From: Glaciimonas sp. PAMC28666
GTDB lineage: Bacteria; Pseudomonadota; Gammaproteobacteria; Burkholderiales; Burkholderiaceae_D
NCBI RefSeq assembly: GCF_016917355.1
Contig: NZ_CP070304.1
Span: forward strand, 4,402,001 to 4,466,000
DNA: 64,000 nt
Direction: 5' to 3'
Position numbers and translations under genes: made by a program. This document shows, piece after piece, positions 25,957-35,294 of the stretch. Position 1 is the stretch's first letter. Every line of letters begins with the position of its first letter. The notes beneath the pieces were generated by a model. The model saw only the letters and a list, made by a program, of their open reading frames with translations. It made no database searches and was not told the DNA's origin.

Positions 25957-28011
25957 ATGATCTCTTCATCACTCAAAAATATCAAGGCACATCCGGAATT
26001 AATCATTGTTCTGTTGATGGTGATGATCATCGCTATGTTGATTGTCCCGTTGCCGATGTTTCTGGTCGATTTTTTAATTGGGCTCAACATAGTCATTGCG
26101 ATCCTATTGTTTATGGGATCGTTTTATGTCGAAAAAATATTAAATTTCTCCACTTTTCCTACGATTCTTCTCATCACGACGCTCTTTCGATTGTCGTTAT
26201 CCATCAGTACCAGTCGGCTCATTCTCACGGAGGCAGACGCGGGTGAAATAATCAACACCTTTGGACAGTATGTCATCGGCGACAGCCTGATTGTCGGCTT
26301 CGTCATTTTTTCCATCATTACGATCGTTCAGTTCATCGTTATTACGAAAGGTTCAGAAAGGGTCGCAGAAGTGGCAGCACGTTTCTCACTCGACGGGATG
26401 CCGGGAAAACAGATGAGTATTGATGGAGATCTAAAGGCCGGCGTGATCGACGGAGATGCTGCGAAAGAGCGCCGCAGCATCTTAGAGAGAGAAAGCCAGC
26501 TTTATGGATCGTTCGACGGCGCGATGAAATTTATTAAAGGCGATGCAATCGCCGGCATCATCATCGTCTTCGTTAATTTGATTGGTGGGATTGCTGTGGG
26601 CGTAACACAGCACAACATGGATATGGAGACTGCGCTCCAGACGTACACTATGTTGACTATTGGCGACGGACTGGTGGCCCAAATTCCAGCTCTATTGATT
26701 TCAATCAGTGCGGGATTGATCGTCACACGCATTAACGGCGATGACTCCAATCTGGGACGCAATATCATGGGCCAATTATTAGCGAAACCTTTTGCTGTGG
26801 GGATAACTGCCGTATTGGCGGCAGCGGTCGCGTTCCTTCCAGGTTTTCCTGCGTTTGTGTTTGTTGGACTTGCAACGCTACTGGGAGGATATCTTTATAT
26901 TCAATCCCGTCGAAAAGTCGGCATAACTCCGAAAGTGGATACCTCCCCATTGGATCAAGACGCAGATAAAAAAAATGACGATCAATTGGGGTTGATTGCC
27001 GATCTGGACAAAGTCGCTACAGAAACAGTCACTTTTATATTGCTGGTACCTGAGGAAAAAAAGAACGAATTTATAGATAACCAGCTTGGTCAACGGCTGC
27101 GGAGCCAATTCTTTATCGATTATGGGGTGCGTCTACCCGATTTCTTAATTCGTAGCTCGGAGAAAATGAAGCCAGACCATTTGGTATTGCTTATAAATGA
27201 GATCCGTACTGAGCAGCTACGTATTCGCTTTGGAAAAATACGTCTGGTCCAAATGTCCGAGGAGATCGCGCATCTCGGCATTGAGGTTCAAATAGATCAA
27301 GATACGGCTGGAGAGGACTGCTATTGGGTGGAACCACGCTGGAAAGCAGAGTTGATGGGTTTAGGTTTCCAGATCCGTAGCGCACAAGACGAATTGTATC
27401 AATGCCTCGCAACAGTTCTGGTGAAGCATGTGCCGGAGTTTTTTGGGATTCAGGAAACCAAAAAAATGTTGGATCAGACTGAAAAACTAGCGCCCGACCT
27501 TCTCAAGGAAGTGTTACGTAACGTCACGGTTCAAAAGATCTCAGAAGTGTTGCAACGGCTTTTATCTGAAAGAATTTCTGTACGTAATTTCAAGCTTATT
27601 TTAGAAGCATTAGCGCAGTGGGGTGGTCGGGAAAAAGACGTGATTGCACTAGTTGAGCATGTACGTGGTGCTATGGCGCGCTATATCTCACACAAATTCG
27701 CAGTTTCCGGTCAATTGCGCGTAGTGATGCTTTCGCCTGAGGTTGAGGAGCAAATTCGAAAGGGTATTCGGCAGAATTCTAACGGTGCGTTCCTTAATGT
27801 AGAACCGTCTGTTACAGAAGAAATTATGGATAAATTTGCCTTGCTGTTCCAGGAGTTTCCGATTGCTCAAAAAGATTTGGTCGTATTGACGAGCGTCGAT
27901 GTCAGACGTTTCGTTAAGAAGTTGTTAGAGACGCGCTTTCGAAATCTCGACGTGATTTCGTTTGGGGAGGTCAGTAATCATGTCGAAGTTAATGTGGTCA
28001 AGGTCATCTAA
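25957..28011 (+). CDS. sctV: T3SS export gate protein InvA-like
   Basis: Inner-membrane export gate, 684 residues, FHIPEP family. The N-terminal half has about eight hydrophobic helices (from HPELIIVLLMVMIIAMLIVPLP onward), including the conserved GSFYVEKILNFSTFPTILLITTLFRLSLSISTSR-type region and DGMPGKQMSIDGDLKAGVID loop. The C-terminal cytosolic half forms the nonameric ring that receives substrates. The ATG at 25957 matches the InvA start; upstream codons lie within sctW. Confidence 0.96.
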   Translation: MISSSLKNIKAHPELIIVLLMVMIIAMLIVPLPMFLVDFLIGLNIVIAILLFMGSFYVEKILNFSTFPTILLITTLFRLSLSISTSRLILTEADAGEIINTFGQYVIGDSLIVGFVIFSIITIVQFIVITKGSERVAEVAARFSLDGMPGKQMSIDGDLKAGVIDGDAAKERRSILERESQLYGSFDGAMKFIKGDAIAGIIIVFVNLIGGIAVGVTQHNMDMETALQTYTMLTIGDGLVAQIPALLISISAGLIVTRINGDDSNLGRNIMGQLLAKPFAVGITAVLAAAVAFLPGFPAFVFVGLATLLGGYLYIQSRRKVGITPKVDTSPLDQDADKKNDDQLGLIADLDKVATETVTFILLVPEEKKNEFIDNQLGQRLRSQFFIDYGVRLPDFLIRSSEKMKPDHLVLLINEIRTEQLRIRFGKIRLVQMSEEIAHLGIEVQIDQDTAGEDCYWVEPRWKAELMGLGFQIRSAQDELYQCLATVLVKHVPEFFGIQETKKMLDQTEKLAPDLLKEVLRNVTVQKISEVLQRLLSERISVRNFKLILEALAQWGGREKDVIALVEHVRGAMARYISHKFAVSGQLRVVMLSPEVEEQIRKGIRQNSNGAFLNVEPSVTEEIMDKFALLFQEFPIAQKDLVVLTSVDVRRFVKKLLETRFRNLDVISFGEVSNHVEVNVVKVI

Positions 28012-28089
28012 GACCGCAACGAACAGCGTCACTCGTTCGAACACGATTTCGAATGTCGAGATAAACCATAGTTGGCGTTTGAGTATTTA

Positions 28090-28506
28090 ATGGAAAAAAT
28101 GCATAAAAATAATCTTGGAGAGTTGGTAAAAGGTGCACTTCTGTTTAGCGGTTGTGAGCCAGGTCTGATCAAAGATATGGATAATCACTCAACGGTGCAG
28201 ATTCAATTGGAAAACATGCCTTCTATGTATGTCGGCTTGATCGATGACAAGACCGTGATCTGGAGCGATTTGTGTGAGTTCCACGAAAGCATCATCACCT
28301 ACCATTCCGACAATCTGCTACGGGAAATTATGATCGGTTTCGTTTACAGCGAGAGTGGGCAATTATGCATTCGAGAGAGCAACGGACAGTTACAATTATG
28401 TGTGTACCTGTCGGACGTTTACCTGGAAAGTGCGGAATCGATGGCAGAAGCAATCAACGCGTTTTTTGAAAGTCAATCGCGCGTTACGGAGATTGTCAGA
28501 CAATGA
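28090..28506 (+). CDS. InvB/Spa15-like T3SS chaperone
   Basis: A 138-residue class IB effector chaperone like InvB and Spa15, acidic and small. The segment ELVKGALLFSGCEPGLIKDMDNHSTVQIQL aligns with InvB's ELVRSALEVSGCDPSLI. Such chaperones bind several effectors and hand them to the SctN ATPase. TTG at 28072 and ATG at 28099 are alternative starts. Stop overlaps the sctN ATG by 3 bases. Because InvB-type chaperones serve many effectors, it is a candidate partner for the giant proteins or the protein at 40006. Confidence 0.88.
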   Translation: MEKMHKNNLGELVKGALLFSGCEPGLIKDMDNHSTVQIQLENMPSMYVGLIDDKTVIWSDLCEFHESIITYHSDNLLREIMIGFVYSESGQLCIRESNGQLQLCVYLSDVYLESAESMAEAINAFFESQSRVTEIVRQ

Positions 28507-29798
28507 CGGCGTTGCGCCTCCTGAACCATTATGTTCGAATCCAGCGGTTTTCGGGAACAATTATTGAAGCGCGGTTAAGTGATGTTTCTGTCGGTGAGGT
28601 CTGTGAAGTACGTCGGAACTGGCGAGAGACGGAAGTACTGACCCGTGCGCAGGTAGTCGGGTTTCGAGGGGATATCGCTCTTCTGAGTCTAATGGGAAAT
28701 GCCAAAGGTATCTCGCGCGAATCAGTGTTGGCATCAACCGGTAGCGCGTTCACCGTGCTTCTCAATGATAGCGTGCTGGGCTCGGTGCTCGACGCATATG
28801 GCAATTGCGAGGTGCGTTTCTCAGAGCAAAAACTGCCATCACGACCAAATCAACGGTGCGCTCTGGAGGCAGCACCTCCTTCGCTGATGCAGCGCGCTCC
28901 TATTCAAAGAAGATTGAGCACTGGCATTGCTGTTATAGATGGGTTGATGACCTGCGGAATTGGGCAGCGAATGGGTATTTTCGCGCCAGCAGGTGCTGGG
29001 AAAACCACGTTGGTAAATATGCTTATCGGAAATGCATCAGCTGACGTATTCGTCATAGGGCTCATCGGCGAGCGCGGCAGAGAGGTGACAGAATTTGTCA
29101 ATAATTTAAAACACTCGCCGCATGGGGCTCGATGTGTTGTGGTGTATGCGACGTCGGATTCGTCTTCCCTTGAGCGTCGTAATGCCGCACTTCTGGCCAC
29201 CACGGTTGCCGAATATTTTCGCGAACATGGATCTCACGTAGTGCTGCTTCAGGATTCCCTGACGCGCTATGCGCGGGCATTGCGAGACGTGGCACTAAGC
29301 GCGGGGGAACCGCCGGCACGCCGAGGCTATCCTGCGTCCGTGTTTGAGTCTCTGCCGCGTTTGCTGGAACGCCCCGGGGTCACGCTGGCTGGAAGTATCA
29401 CTGCCTTCTATACGATATTGTTAGAGAGCGAAGATGAGGCCGATCCAATCGCTGAAGAAATTCGATCAATACTGGACGGGCATATTTACCTCAGTCGAAA
29501 ATTGGCGGCAAAAAATCATTATCCCGCCGTGGATGTGTCTCAAAGTTTAAGTCGAACGGCATCGCAGGTGTGTGATGTTGCCCAGTTACGTAGCGCAGCA
29601 TCTATTCGGGGAAAGCTAAGTCGGATTGAGGAAATGCAGTTAATGCTGGATATGGGAGAGTACCGCCCTGGCGAAAGCCTTCAAAACGACCAGCTGTTAC
29701 TTCAGAAGGAAGCGCTCTTCAGCTGGCTCTGCCAACCATCTGAGGAGTACCGCGATGGAACGATTTCGTTGGAGGCAATGCATGCACTTGCTCGGTAG
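28503..29798 (+). CDS. sctN: T3SS ATPase InvC-like
   Basis: F1-beta/FliI-like ATPase, 431 residues, that strips chaperones from substrates and energises export at the cytoplasmic base. Walker A is FAPAGAGKTTLV. Walker B is HVVLLQDSLTRYARA, followed by the typical PARRGYPASVFESLPRLLERPG. Catalytic Glu lies in IGERGREV. It overlaps the InvB-like gene start-to-stop and the downstream sctO by 17 bases. Confidence 0.97.
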   Translation: MTALRLLNHYVRIQRFSGTIIEARLSDVSVGEVCEVRRNWRETEVLTRAQVVGFRGDIALLSLMGNAKGISRESVLASTGSAFTVLLNDSVLGSVLDAYGNCEVRFSEQKLPSRPNQRCALEAAPPSLMQRAPIQRRLSTGIAVIDGLMTCGIGQRMGIFAPAGAGKTTLVNMLIGNASADVFVIGLIGERGREVTEFVNNLKHSPHGARCVVVYATSDSSSLERRNAALLATTVAEYFREHGSHVVLLQDSLTRYARALRDVALSAGEPPARRGYPASVFESLPRLLERPGVTLAGSITAFYTILLESEDEADPIAEEIRSILDGHIYLSRKLAAKNHYPAVDVSQSLSRTASQVCDVAQLRSAASIRGKLSRIEEMQLMLDMGEYRPGESLQNDQLLLQKEALFSWLCQPSEEYRDGTISLEAMHALAR

Positions 29799-30237
29799 AT
29801 ACCTGGCTTTTCAGCGGTGTAATGGTTTACGGCAACTTTCCCGTAAAAGTCGTTTGTCAGCGCTGCGCAATCGGTGCGCGCACGTTCAGGCCGAATGTGA
29901 ACAATTAAAGGGACAGATTGAACTACAGCGACAGTTGATGACGAGCGAGACTGTTGCAGGGACCACAATCGACCGCCAACGACTATTCTCGTGGATGCGG
30001 AAGAACGCGGTTATTTTACGAAAAATTCAAGAATTGCAATTGGACTTAGTTAGTCGACAAACGCTCAGAGCAGAATGTGAGCAAAAATACGAATCGCAAC
30101 GTTTGCTCTGCAACCAGCTCGAACTCAAGCATGAAAAGTATACAAATTTAATTCTCGTTGAGAGAAAAAAACAATGGATAAAATCTATTAATTTTGAAGA
30201 TTCTGAAATCGAAGGTCAGCTGTTATGGACAAAATAG
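29782..30237 (+). CDS. sctO: T3SS stalk protein InvI-like
   Basis: A 151-residue, highly charged and Gln-rich protein, predicted as one long coiled coil, equivalent to InvI/Spa13 (FliJ-like stalk between SctN and SctV). The start ATG 29782 follows GGAGG by 6 bases; an ATG at 29755 is possible. It overlaps the sctN end. Sequence similarity in this family is low, so assignment rests on length, coiled-coil composition and gene order. Confidence 0.85.
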   Translation: MHLLGRYLAFQRCNGLRQLSRKSRLSALRNRCAHVQAECEQLKGQIELQRQLMTSETVAGTTIDRQRLFSWMRKNAVILRKIQELQLDLVSRQTLRAECEQKYESQRLLCNQLELKHEKYTNLILVERKKQWIKSINFEDSEIEGQLLWTK

Positions 30238-31424
30238 GGAATATTACTTTCATACACGCGGTGCAGTCCGATCTTGTTTTTTTGGGCGATGTTGATTGCT
30301 CATCCGAATTGAAATACGGTGACGAGCTAACACAAGATAAGCAGGAGGATGCGCTGCAATTATGCTTGACAGTTCAATATTTGATGCCATTGCAAGTGCC
30401 CGTTGCCATGAACGCTGGCAGAAATGTGGTTCATGGACAGCCCGCGCCGGTCGACGAATTTACGGTTAAACACCATGAAACAAGTTCTTGCGACAATCAT
30501 GTCTCACAACGACCGCAAAGAAACATTCTTTCACGATCGATGCATTCGCAATCGTTGACGCAAACAATTACCTCACCCCTATCCACACCTCAATCCAGCA
30601 CTGTGTCTCGGAATACAGGCGCATTCTTTGGCGCGAGAGAGAGCGAGTTCCGAGAAAACGAAGAAGCCGTAAAAAATAGAAGTCAACATTTTCCGGATGG
30701 GATTAGCAAATCGAGTCGACGCTCTCCGGTTGGGATTGACAGACTAAATAAATATTTTTTGGAAGGAATTGACAGGATGAGTCAACATTTTCCGGAGGCT
30801 ATTAATAGCACCAGTATTTCGGAAGGCGTTGACAACCCGAGTAACCAGCTTCCGAAGAAAGTTGAAATTGAGAGTCCCCATTTGCTGAACGGCGATACAG
30901 CGGTGCACCATCGATTTAAAAGTGAACAGAAAGTGGTGTTAGTAACACCCAAAGTAACGATTTGTGAAAATGGCCATCGAGATAATAAAAAGCCGGAAGT
31001 AACTATTGGAAATGCAGAGTTAGCACTGCCGCTCAATATGGAAGCAAAAGATAAAGAGAATCGCATTGTTTTTGACTCGAAGAATGCAACCAATGAAGGT
31101 AGGGCCTCACTGCGTCGGCGGTTTATTTCGCCCCTAATTCAAAATACCCCCAGCGCGACGATTAAAGCGGAGGGTGAAAAACCCATGCATAGTGACATTG
31201 TCTATAGATTTAAATCGTGGGGTGATGAACATGCGGTTCATATCTCACGTCAGCCGAATCAAAGGATTTCACAAGTGTTGCTGCAACCAAGCAGCGATCT
31301 GGTTGAACAGCGTCTTCACGATCATGTTAGCAACCGCGACGGAACCTGGGTAGTACGCTCACGTCAGGACGAAGAAGGACGTGGCAGACACCGCCTCTGG
31401 CTCGATGGGGATGAGGAACTGTGA
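30225..31424 (+). CDS. sctP: T3SS needle-length regulator InvJ/Spa32-like
   Basis: A 399-residue, largely disordered, Ser/Asn-rich protein at the InvJ/SpaN position; it controls needle or inner-rod length and substrate switching. A C-terminal domain (about 325-399: RFKSWGDEHAVHI..LQPSSDLVEQRLHDH) matches the SpaN/InvJ C-terminal region. Residues 156-219 contain six imperfect 11-residue repeats, FPDGISKSSRR, SPVGIDRLNKY, FLEGIDRMSQH, a shorter FPEAINSTS, ISEGVDNPSNQ and LPKKVEIESPH, encoded at 30690-30881. It overlaps sctO by 13 bases. Confidence 0.88.
   Translation: MDKIGNITFIHAVQSDLVFLGDVDCSSELKYGDELTQDKQEDALQLCLTVQYLMPLQVPVAMNAGRNVVHGQPAPVDEFTVKHHETSSCDNHVSQRPQRNILSRSMHSQSLTQTITSPLSTPQSSTVSRNTGAFFGARESEFRENEEAVKNRSQHFPDGISKSSRRSPVGIDRLNKYFLEGIDRMSQHFPEAINSTSISEGVDNPSNQLPKKVEIESPHLLNGDTAVHHRFKSEQKVVLVTPKVTICENGHRDNKKPEVTIGNAELALPLNMEAKDKENRIVFDSKNATNEGRASLRRRFISPLIQNTPSATIKAEGEKPMHSDIVYRFKSWGDEHAVHISRQPNQRISQVLLQPSSDLVEQRLHDHVSNRDGTWVVRSRQDEEGRGRHRLWLDGDEEL
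30690..30881 (+). repeat. 33-bp coding tandem repeats in sctP
   Basis: Six imperfect units of 33 bases (one shortened by 6) coding for the 11-residue repeats in sctP. Repeat units start with a hydrophobic residue, then Pro/Leu, Glu/Asp, Gly/Ala, Ile/Val. In-frame gain or loss would change protein length. Confidence 0.75.
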
Positions 31425-32335
31425 GATTAAAGTCGATTCGGGAGGTCTCACAGATAACTATCGATGCCCATAAGATCGCTGCGCATTGGGGTAGGTATGA
31501 TCTCGAACTGGATTTCTCGCCCCCACCGGCTAGTGACATGTTGGTCAACATTATTGCCTACGCAAAAGAAAGTAATTGGTGTGGATTTGTTGATCTTGCC
31601 GACTGGCTCAATCATGCCGCTCCGCAGCTAGCGAAAGTCGGTCGGTGCGAACTTAACGGCCCGGAGCAAGTATTGCGACTCTTCAATGCCACCGATCAAC
31701 CTTTGCATTTTGAACCGCCAGAGCTTAGTTATTTTCGGATTCAAGCAAGTGTCATCCAATCGCACGAAAAGACCCGGTGTCACGTTTCGATAAAAACTCC
31801 GCAAGCGCGGGTTTGGTTTGAGACGCTTCCTTTAGGTTCGAGTTTACGCGGCCGTACCTTACTGCCTCCTTTGCCAGGTATCCCCTTAAGGTTGGAGCTT
31901 TTGCTAGGCAGCAGTTACGTCAGCCGTTGGCTTCTGCGCGGAGTTGCTTGTGGCGACGTTTTGTTGATTGGTGACATCCGATTCGAATTACTTAGCGGTG
32001 GCGTGGTTCTCGCCCATTTTTCAATTAATGACTTAGGAGAAATTGCTTTGGAAGTAGTTAAGCAGCAAGAAAAAAAAGAATCACTTATACAGTCACAGGC
32101 ATTAGATGAAATTCCTTTACGCATTGATTTTATATTACAGCGCAATACCTTAACCGTCGCCCAGCTTACCGGATTATATCGCGGACAGTTTTTGTCATTG
32201 GACCCTATGAGCGAAAAAAAAATAGAAATCAGCACGAATGGGGTAACGCTTGCCAAAGGTGAATTGGTAGAATTAAACGGTCAACTTGGTGTGGAGGTGA
32301 CAGAAATATCTTCTAGAGTAAAAAATGTCAAATGA
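31421..32335 (+). CDS. sctQ: T3SS sorting platform protein SpaO-like
   Basis: Cytoplasmic sorting platform (pod) protein, 304 residues, equal in size to SpaO (303). The GTG start overlaps the sctP stop. Two SPOA-type domains occupy the C-terminal half: one at about residues 145-210 and one at 225-297 (IPLRIDFILQRNTLTVAQLTGL). An in-frame TTG at codon 210 (32048) has an AGGAG site 8 bases upstream, so a separate C-terminal product of about 95 residues may be made, as known for SpaO, YscQ and Spa33. Confidence 0.93.
   Translation: MRLKSIREVSQITIDAHKIAAHWGRYDLELDFSPPPASDMLVNIIAYAKESNWCGFVDLADWLNHAAPQLAKVGRCELNGPEQVLRLFNATDQPLHFEPPELSYFRIQASVIQSHEKTRCHVSIKTPQARVWFETLPLGSSLRGRTLLPPLPGIPLRLELLLGSSYVSRWLLRGVACGDVLLIGDIRFELLSGGVVLAHFSINDLGEIALEVVKQQEKKESLIQSQALDEIPLRIDFILQRNTLTVAQLTGLYRGQFLSLDPMSEKKIEISTNGVTLAKGELVELNGQLGVEVTEISSRVKNVK
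32035..32050 (+). promoter_or_regulatory. internal ribosome site and TTG start in sctQ
   Basis: AGGAG at 32035-32039, then 8 bases, then an in-frame TTG at 32048-32050 (codon 210). It would give a product covering the last SPOA domain, matching the place of SpaO's internal start (codon 203). Confidence 0.5.
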
Positions 32336-32993
32336 CATTTCGCTCATCGGCGTTTTGGCATTTGCCACTCTCTTACCATTTTTGCTTGCAGCGGGAACGT
32401 GCTATTTGAAATTTTCGATTGTTTTCATCATGGTCCGCAATTCCATGGGTCTGCAGCAGGTTCCCTCCAATCTCGTTCTTAACGCCGTCGCGTTAATGAT
32501 GTCCGTATTCGTGATGATTCCTGTCGTCGAATCAGTGTTTGAGTACCAGCGTAGCAGCCCGGTAAACTTTTCAAATCTAAAGTCCGTGGAGAATTTTGTT
32601 GACAATGGCTTGGACAGTTATCGTGGGTATTTAGAAAAATATAGCGATCCTGAACTCACCAACTTCTTTGAGAAAATTCAAGTCACACGCTCTGCAGGAA
32701 AAGATATTCCTTATATCGTTGGTGAGCATAAATCGTCGATTTTCTCTCTGTTGCCAGCGTATGCGCTGAGCGAGATAAAGGCGGCGTTCAAAATTGCTTT
32801 TTATTTATATTTGCCGTTTGTAGTCATTGATCTCGTGATATCCAGCATATTGTTGGCACTCGGAATGATGATGATGAGTCCCGTTGTGATTTCCGTACCG
32901 ATTAAACTGATTTTGTTTGTGGCGCTTGATGGTTGGTCCATTTTAAGTCAAGGACTAATCATGCAATACATCGATTTGGGAACTCTCCAATGA
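32325..32993 (+). CDS. sctR: T3SS export apparatus protein SpaP-like
   Basis: FliP-family core component, 222 residues, forming the helical export gate in the inner membrane. N-terminal [28 protein letters not shown] and [18 protein letters not shown] are typical. Helices 3-4 near the C-terminus hold the methionine-rich [19 protein letters not shown] loop. The start overlaps sctQ by 11 bases. Confidence 0.96.
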   Translation: MSNDISLIGVLAFATLLPFLLAAGTCYLKFSIVFIMVRNSMGLQQVPSNLVLNAVALMMSVFVMIPVVESVFEYQRSSPVNFSNLKSVENFVDNGLDSYRGYLEKYSDPELTNFFEKIQVTRSAGKDIPYIVGEHKSSIFSLLPAYALSEIKAAFKIAFYLYLPFVVIDLVISSILLALGMMMMSPVVISVPIKLILFVALDGWSILSQGLIMQYIDLGTLQ

Positions 32994-33244
32994 ACGATAT
33001 TGCTTACGCCGGAAATAAAAGTCTTTATCTGGTTTTATTGTTGGTATTGTGGCCCGTCGCCGTAGCCACGGTGGTCGGTCTGATGGTGGGGTTGTTTCAA
33101 ACCGTCACGCAATTGCAGGAACAAACCTTGCCCTTCGGTATAAAGTTACTTGCGGTGAGCTTATGTCTATTTTTGTTATCTGGCTGGTATGGTGAAGTAA
33201 TGCTCAATTTTAGTCAGGAAATGATGCGATTGGCAATCGGCTAA
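32990..33244 (+). CDS. sctS: T3SS export apparatus protein SpaQ-like
   Basis: FliQ-family protein, 84 residues with two transmembrane helices (about 14-40 and 50-72), part of the export gate. ATG 32990 overlaps the sctR stop by 4 bases; an earlier ATG lies within sctR and is rejected because this start matches the family start ([16 protein letters not shown]). Confidence 0.95.
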   Translation: MNDIAYAGNKSLYLVLLLVLWPVAVATVVGLMVGLFQTVTQLQEQTLPFGIKLLAVSLCLFLLSGWYGEVMLNFSQEMMRLAIG

Positions 33245-33248
33245 TGCT

Positions 33249-34019
33249 GTGAACGCTTCTCTCTTTTTTGATATTCATACCTGGATGTTGGGTGCCGTAC
33301 TGGGCTATGCCAGATTGGCACCGGCTTTTTTTATTCTTCCTTTTTTCAATACGACCATTTTAACCGGCGCCGCGCGGAACGCGGTGATCATGATTATAGC
33401 AATGGGATTTTGGCCAGTTCCGATGGATGCGATGGCAAAAATAGAAACCTTCGCTTATATCGCAGCAATCGGACAAGAGCTACTTATTGGCTTGCTGATG
33501 GGATCGCTTCTGGCGTGGCCATTTTGGGTGTTCCACGCAGTTGGTAATTTTATCGATAATCAGCGCGGCGCCACCCTCAGCAGCACAATTGATCCATCGA
33601 ATGGCGTAGATACCTCTGAATTAGCAAATTTTTTTAATATTTTCGCGGCTGCGATCTATTTACAAGGCGGCGGAATGTTGTTGTTCGCACAGACGTTTAG
33701 TCTAAGCTATGATTTATGTGATCCTCTTCAAGGATGTCATTTTTTCTTTCTCTCATTGATGCCCATTTTAGTTGACCTGATGACTAAGGCAATCGTGATT
33801 GCGAGTCCGGTTATCGCCGTTATGCTGTTATCTGAATTTACGTTGGGGTTGCTGTCGAGGTTTGCCCCGCAACTCAATGCATTCTCAGTTTCCCTCACCG
33901 TAAAGAGTTTCTTGGCAATACTGACCTTATTAATTTATTTTGGACCAGTATTTCCAGATGAGGTCATGCATCTGGCAATGAAATCAGATCAGCTATCGCA
34001 ATGGTTTAACAGGAAATGA
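33249..34019 (+). CDS. sctT: T3SS export apparatus protein SpaR-like
   Basis: FliR-family inner-membrane protein, 256 residues with about six hydrophobic helices, completing the gate with SctR and SctS. NFIDNQRGATLSSTIDPSNG is a conserved FliR/SpaR loop. The start is GTG at 33249, 4 bases after the sctS stop; the ATG at 33244 is out of use because it meets a stop at once. sctU starts 3 bases after its stop. Confidence 0.95.
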   Translation: MNASLFFDIHTWMLGAVLGYARLAPAFFILPFFNTTILTGAARNAVIMIIAMGFWPVPMDAMAKIETFAYIAAIGQELLIGLLMGSLLAWPFWVFHAVGNFIDNQRGATLSSTIDPSNGVDTSELANFFNIFAAAIYLQGGGMLLFAQTFSLSYDLCDPLQGCHFFFLSLMPILVDLMTKAIVIASPVIAVMLLSEFTLGLLSRFAPQLNAFSVSLTVKSFLAILTLLIYFGPVFPDEVMHLAMKSDQLSQWFNRK

Positions 34020-34022
34020 CGG

Positions 34023-35160
34023 ATGTCCGCAGCCAGTAAAACAGAGAAGCCGTCCGCGAAGAAAAAAAAGGATGCCGCCAAGCGAGGGCAGTCATTTAAA
34101 GCCCGTGATGTAGTGGTGGCCAGCCTCACCTTCTGTGGCGTTTTTTTTTGTGATTTGGCTTGGTTCAGTTGCCGAGATTGGTGCCGCTTTTGCGATGGTC
34201 GTCCGGCATGGATTTGAAGTAGATCTGCAGCTTTATGTCGCCGAGGTCCTGTTGTCTGGTCTAAAGGTGATTGTCCCGATTATTTTTTTGAGCGCCGCCG
34301 CAACCGCTATTCCATCACTCATGCAAAGCGGGCTCTCGTGGGCGGGTGGAGCAATGAAATTAAATTTCGGTGCACTCAATCCTATAAAAGGTTTAAAAAA
34401 AATATTTAGTTTGCGTACGCTGAAAGATTCAGTGAAAACCCTGCTTTATCTTTTTTGTTTCGGGCTTTCTGCCGTATTGACCTGGTGGTGGCACCGCGGT
34501 TTAATATTTTCGCAAATAAACGCTTCAATACCTGAAATCATCGATATTTGGGGGAGACTTATTATCAGCCTGGTCCTGGTCAGCATCGGATCCGCGTTGA
34601 TAATAATTATTTTGGATACTTTGGTGGAGGTCTTTCTCTATTTGAAAGATTTGCGGATGGACAAGCAGGAAGTCAAGCGTGAAACCAAGGAACAAGATGG
34701 CGATCCACTGATAAAAACGTTACGTCGTCAAGCGCATATGGAGCTATTGTCGCTGCAGGAACAGGACGACATTCAGAATTCCAAACTTATTATCGCTAAT
34801 CCCACCCACATCGCTATTGGTATCTACTTTAGGCCAGAAATCTCGCCTATTCCCTATATCTCGGTGCGTCAGCGCAATCAACGTGCCTTGGCGGTCCGAA
34901 AGTATGCTGAGAAAGTTGGGGTCCCGGTTATCGTCGACGTCGCTTTGGCCCGGCGTATCTACAACACGCATACGCTTTATTCAATGGTGGAAATGGATGT
35001 GATTTATCCGGTGGTTCACTTACTTCTGTGGCTTCAAGAAGTCGAACTAGCCGGTATGGAGCGCTCGGCTCCGCTAAATAAAGATGCCATGGGTGATGCT
35101 CCTGTTGAAGTCGTCCCCATGAATGAAGACCTAAATGGAATCAACATGGATGGAAGCTAA
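34023..35160 (+). CDS. sctU: T3SS export switch SpaS-like, frame break at T9 run
   Basis: FlhB-family substrate-specificity switch. The reading frame beginning MSAASKTEKPSAKKKKDAAKRGQSFKARD (start 34023) matches SpaS, but at a run of nine T (34141-34149) it leaves the frame that encodes the rest of SctU, and stops at 34217. Reading eight T restores a continuous SpaS-like protein of about 378 residues (FCGVFFVIWLGS). The second frame holds four hydrophobic helices, and the autocleavage motif NPTH in ANPTHIAIGIYF. This could be transcriptional slippage, a phase-variable run, a pseudogene or a sequencing error. The coordinates cover the whole frameshifted gene. Confidence 0.85.
34141..34149 (+). 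other. T9 homopolymer at sctU frame junction
   Basis: Nine T residues after GGCG. Codons before it are in frame 34023; those after it are in the frame one base earlier. Loss of one T in RNA or DNA fuses the frames. Poly-T/poly-A slippage is established for other Inv-Mxi-Spa T3SS genes such as Shigella mxiE and spa13. Confidence 0.75.
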
Positions 35161-35294
35161 GGGAAGTTCTTTTGCGTCATGCTGGAATAATAGGAAAGCT
35201 TTTTGATCGGTTCTGAAATGCGCGTTTTTTTAATGTGATAGCAGAAGTTTTATCCAATACTGGTGCCATTGTTGGTGACGCTTAAGGAGCAAAA

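Noticed and set aside
34023..34217. Separate small gene of 64 codons before sctU
   Set aside because: Its first 45 residues match the SctU N-terminus; it is the first part of a frame-broken sctU.
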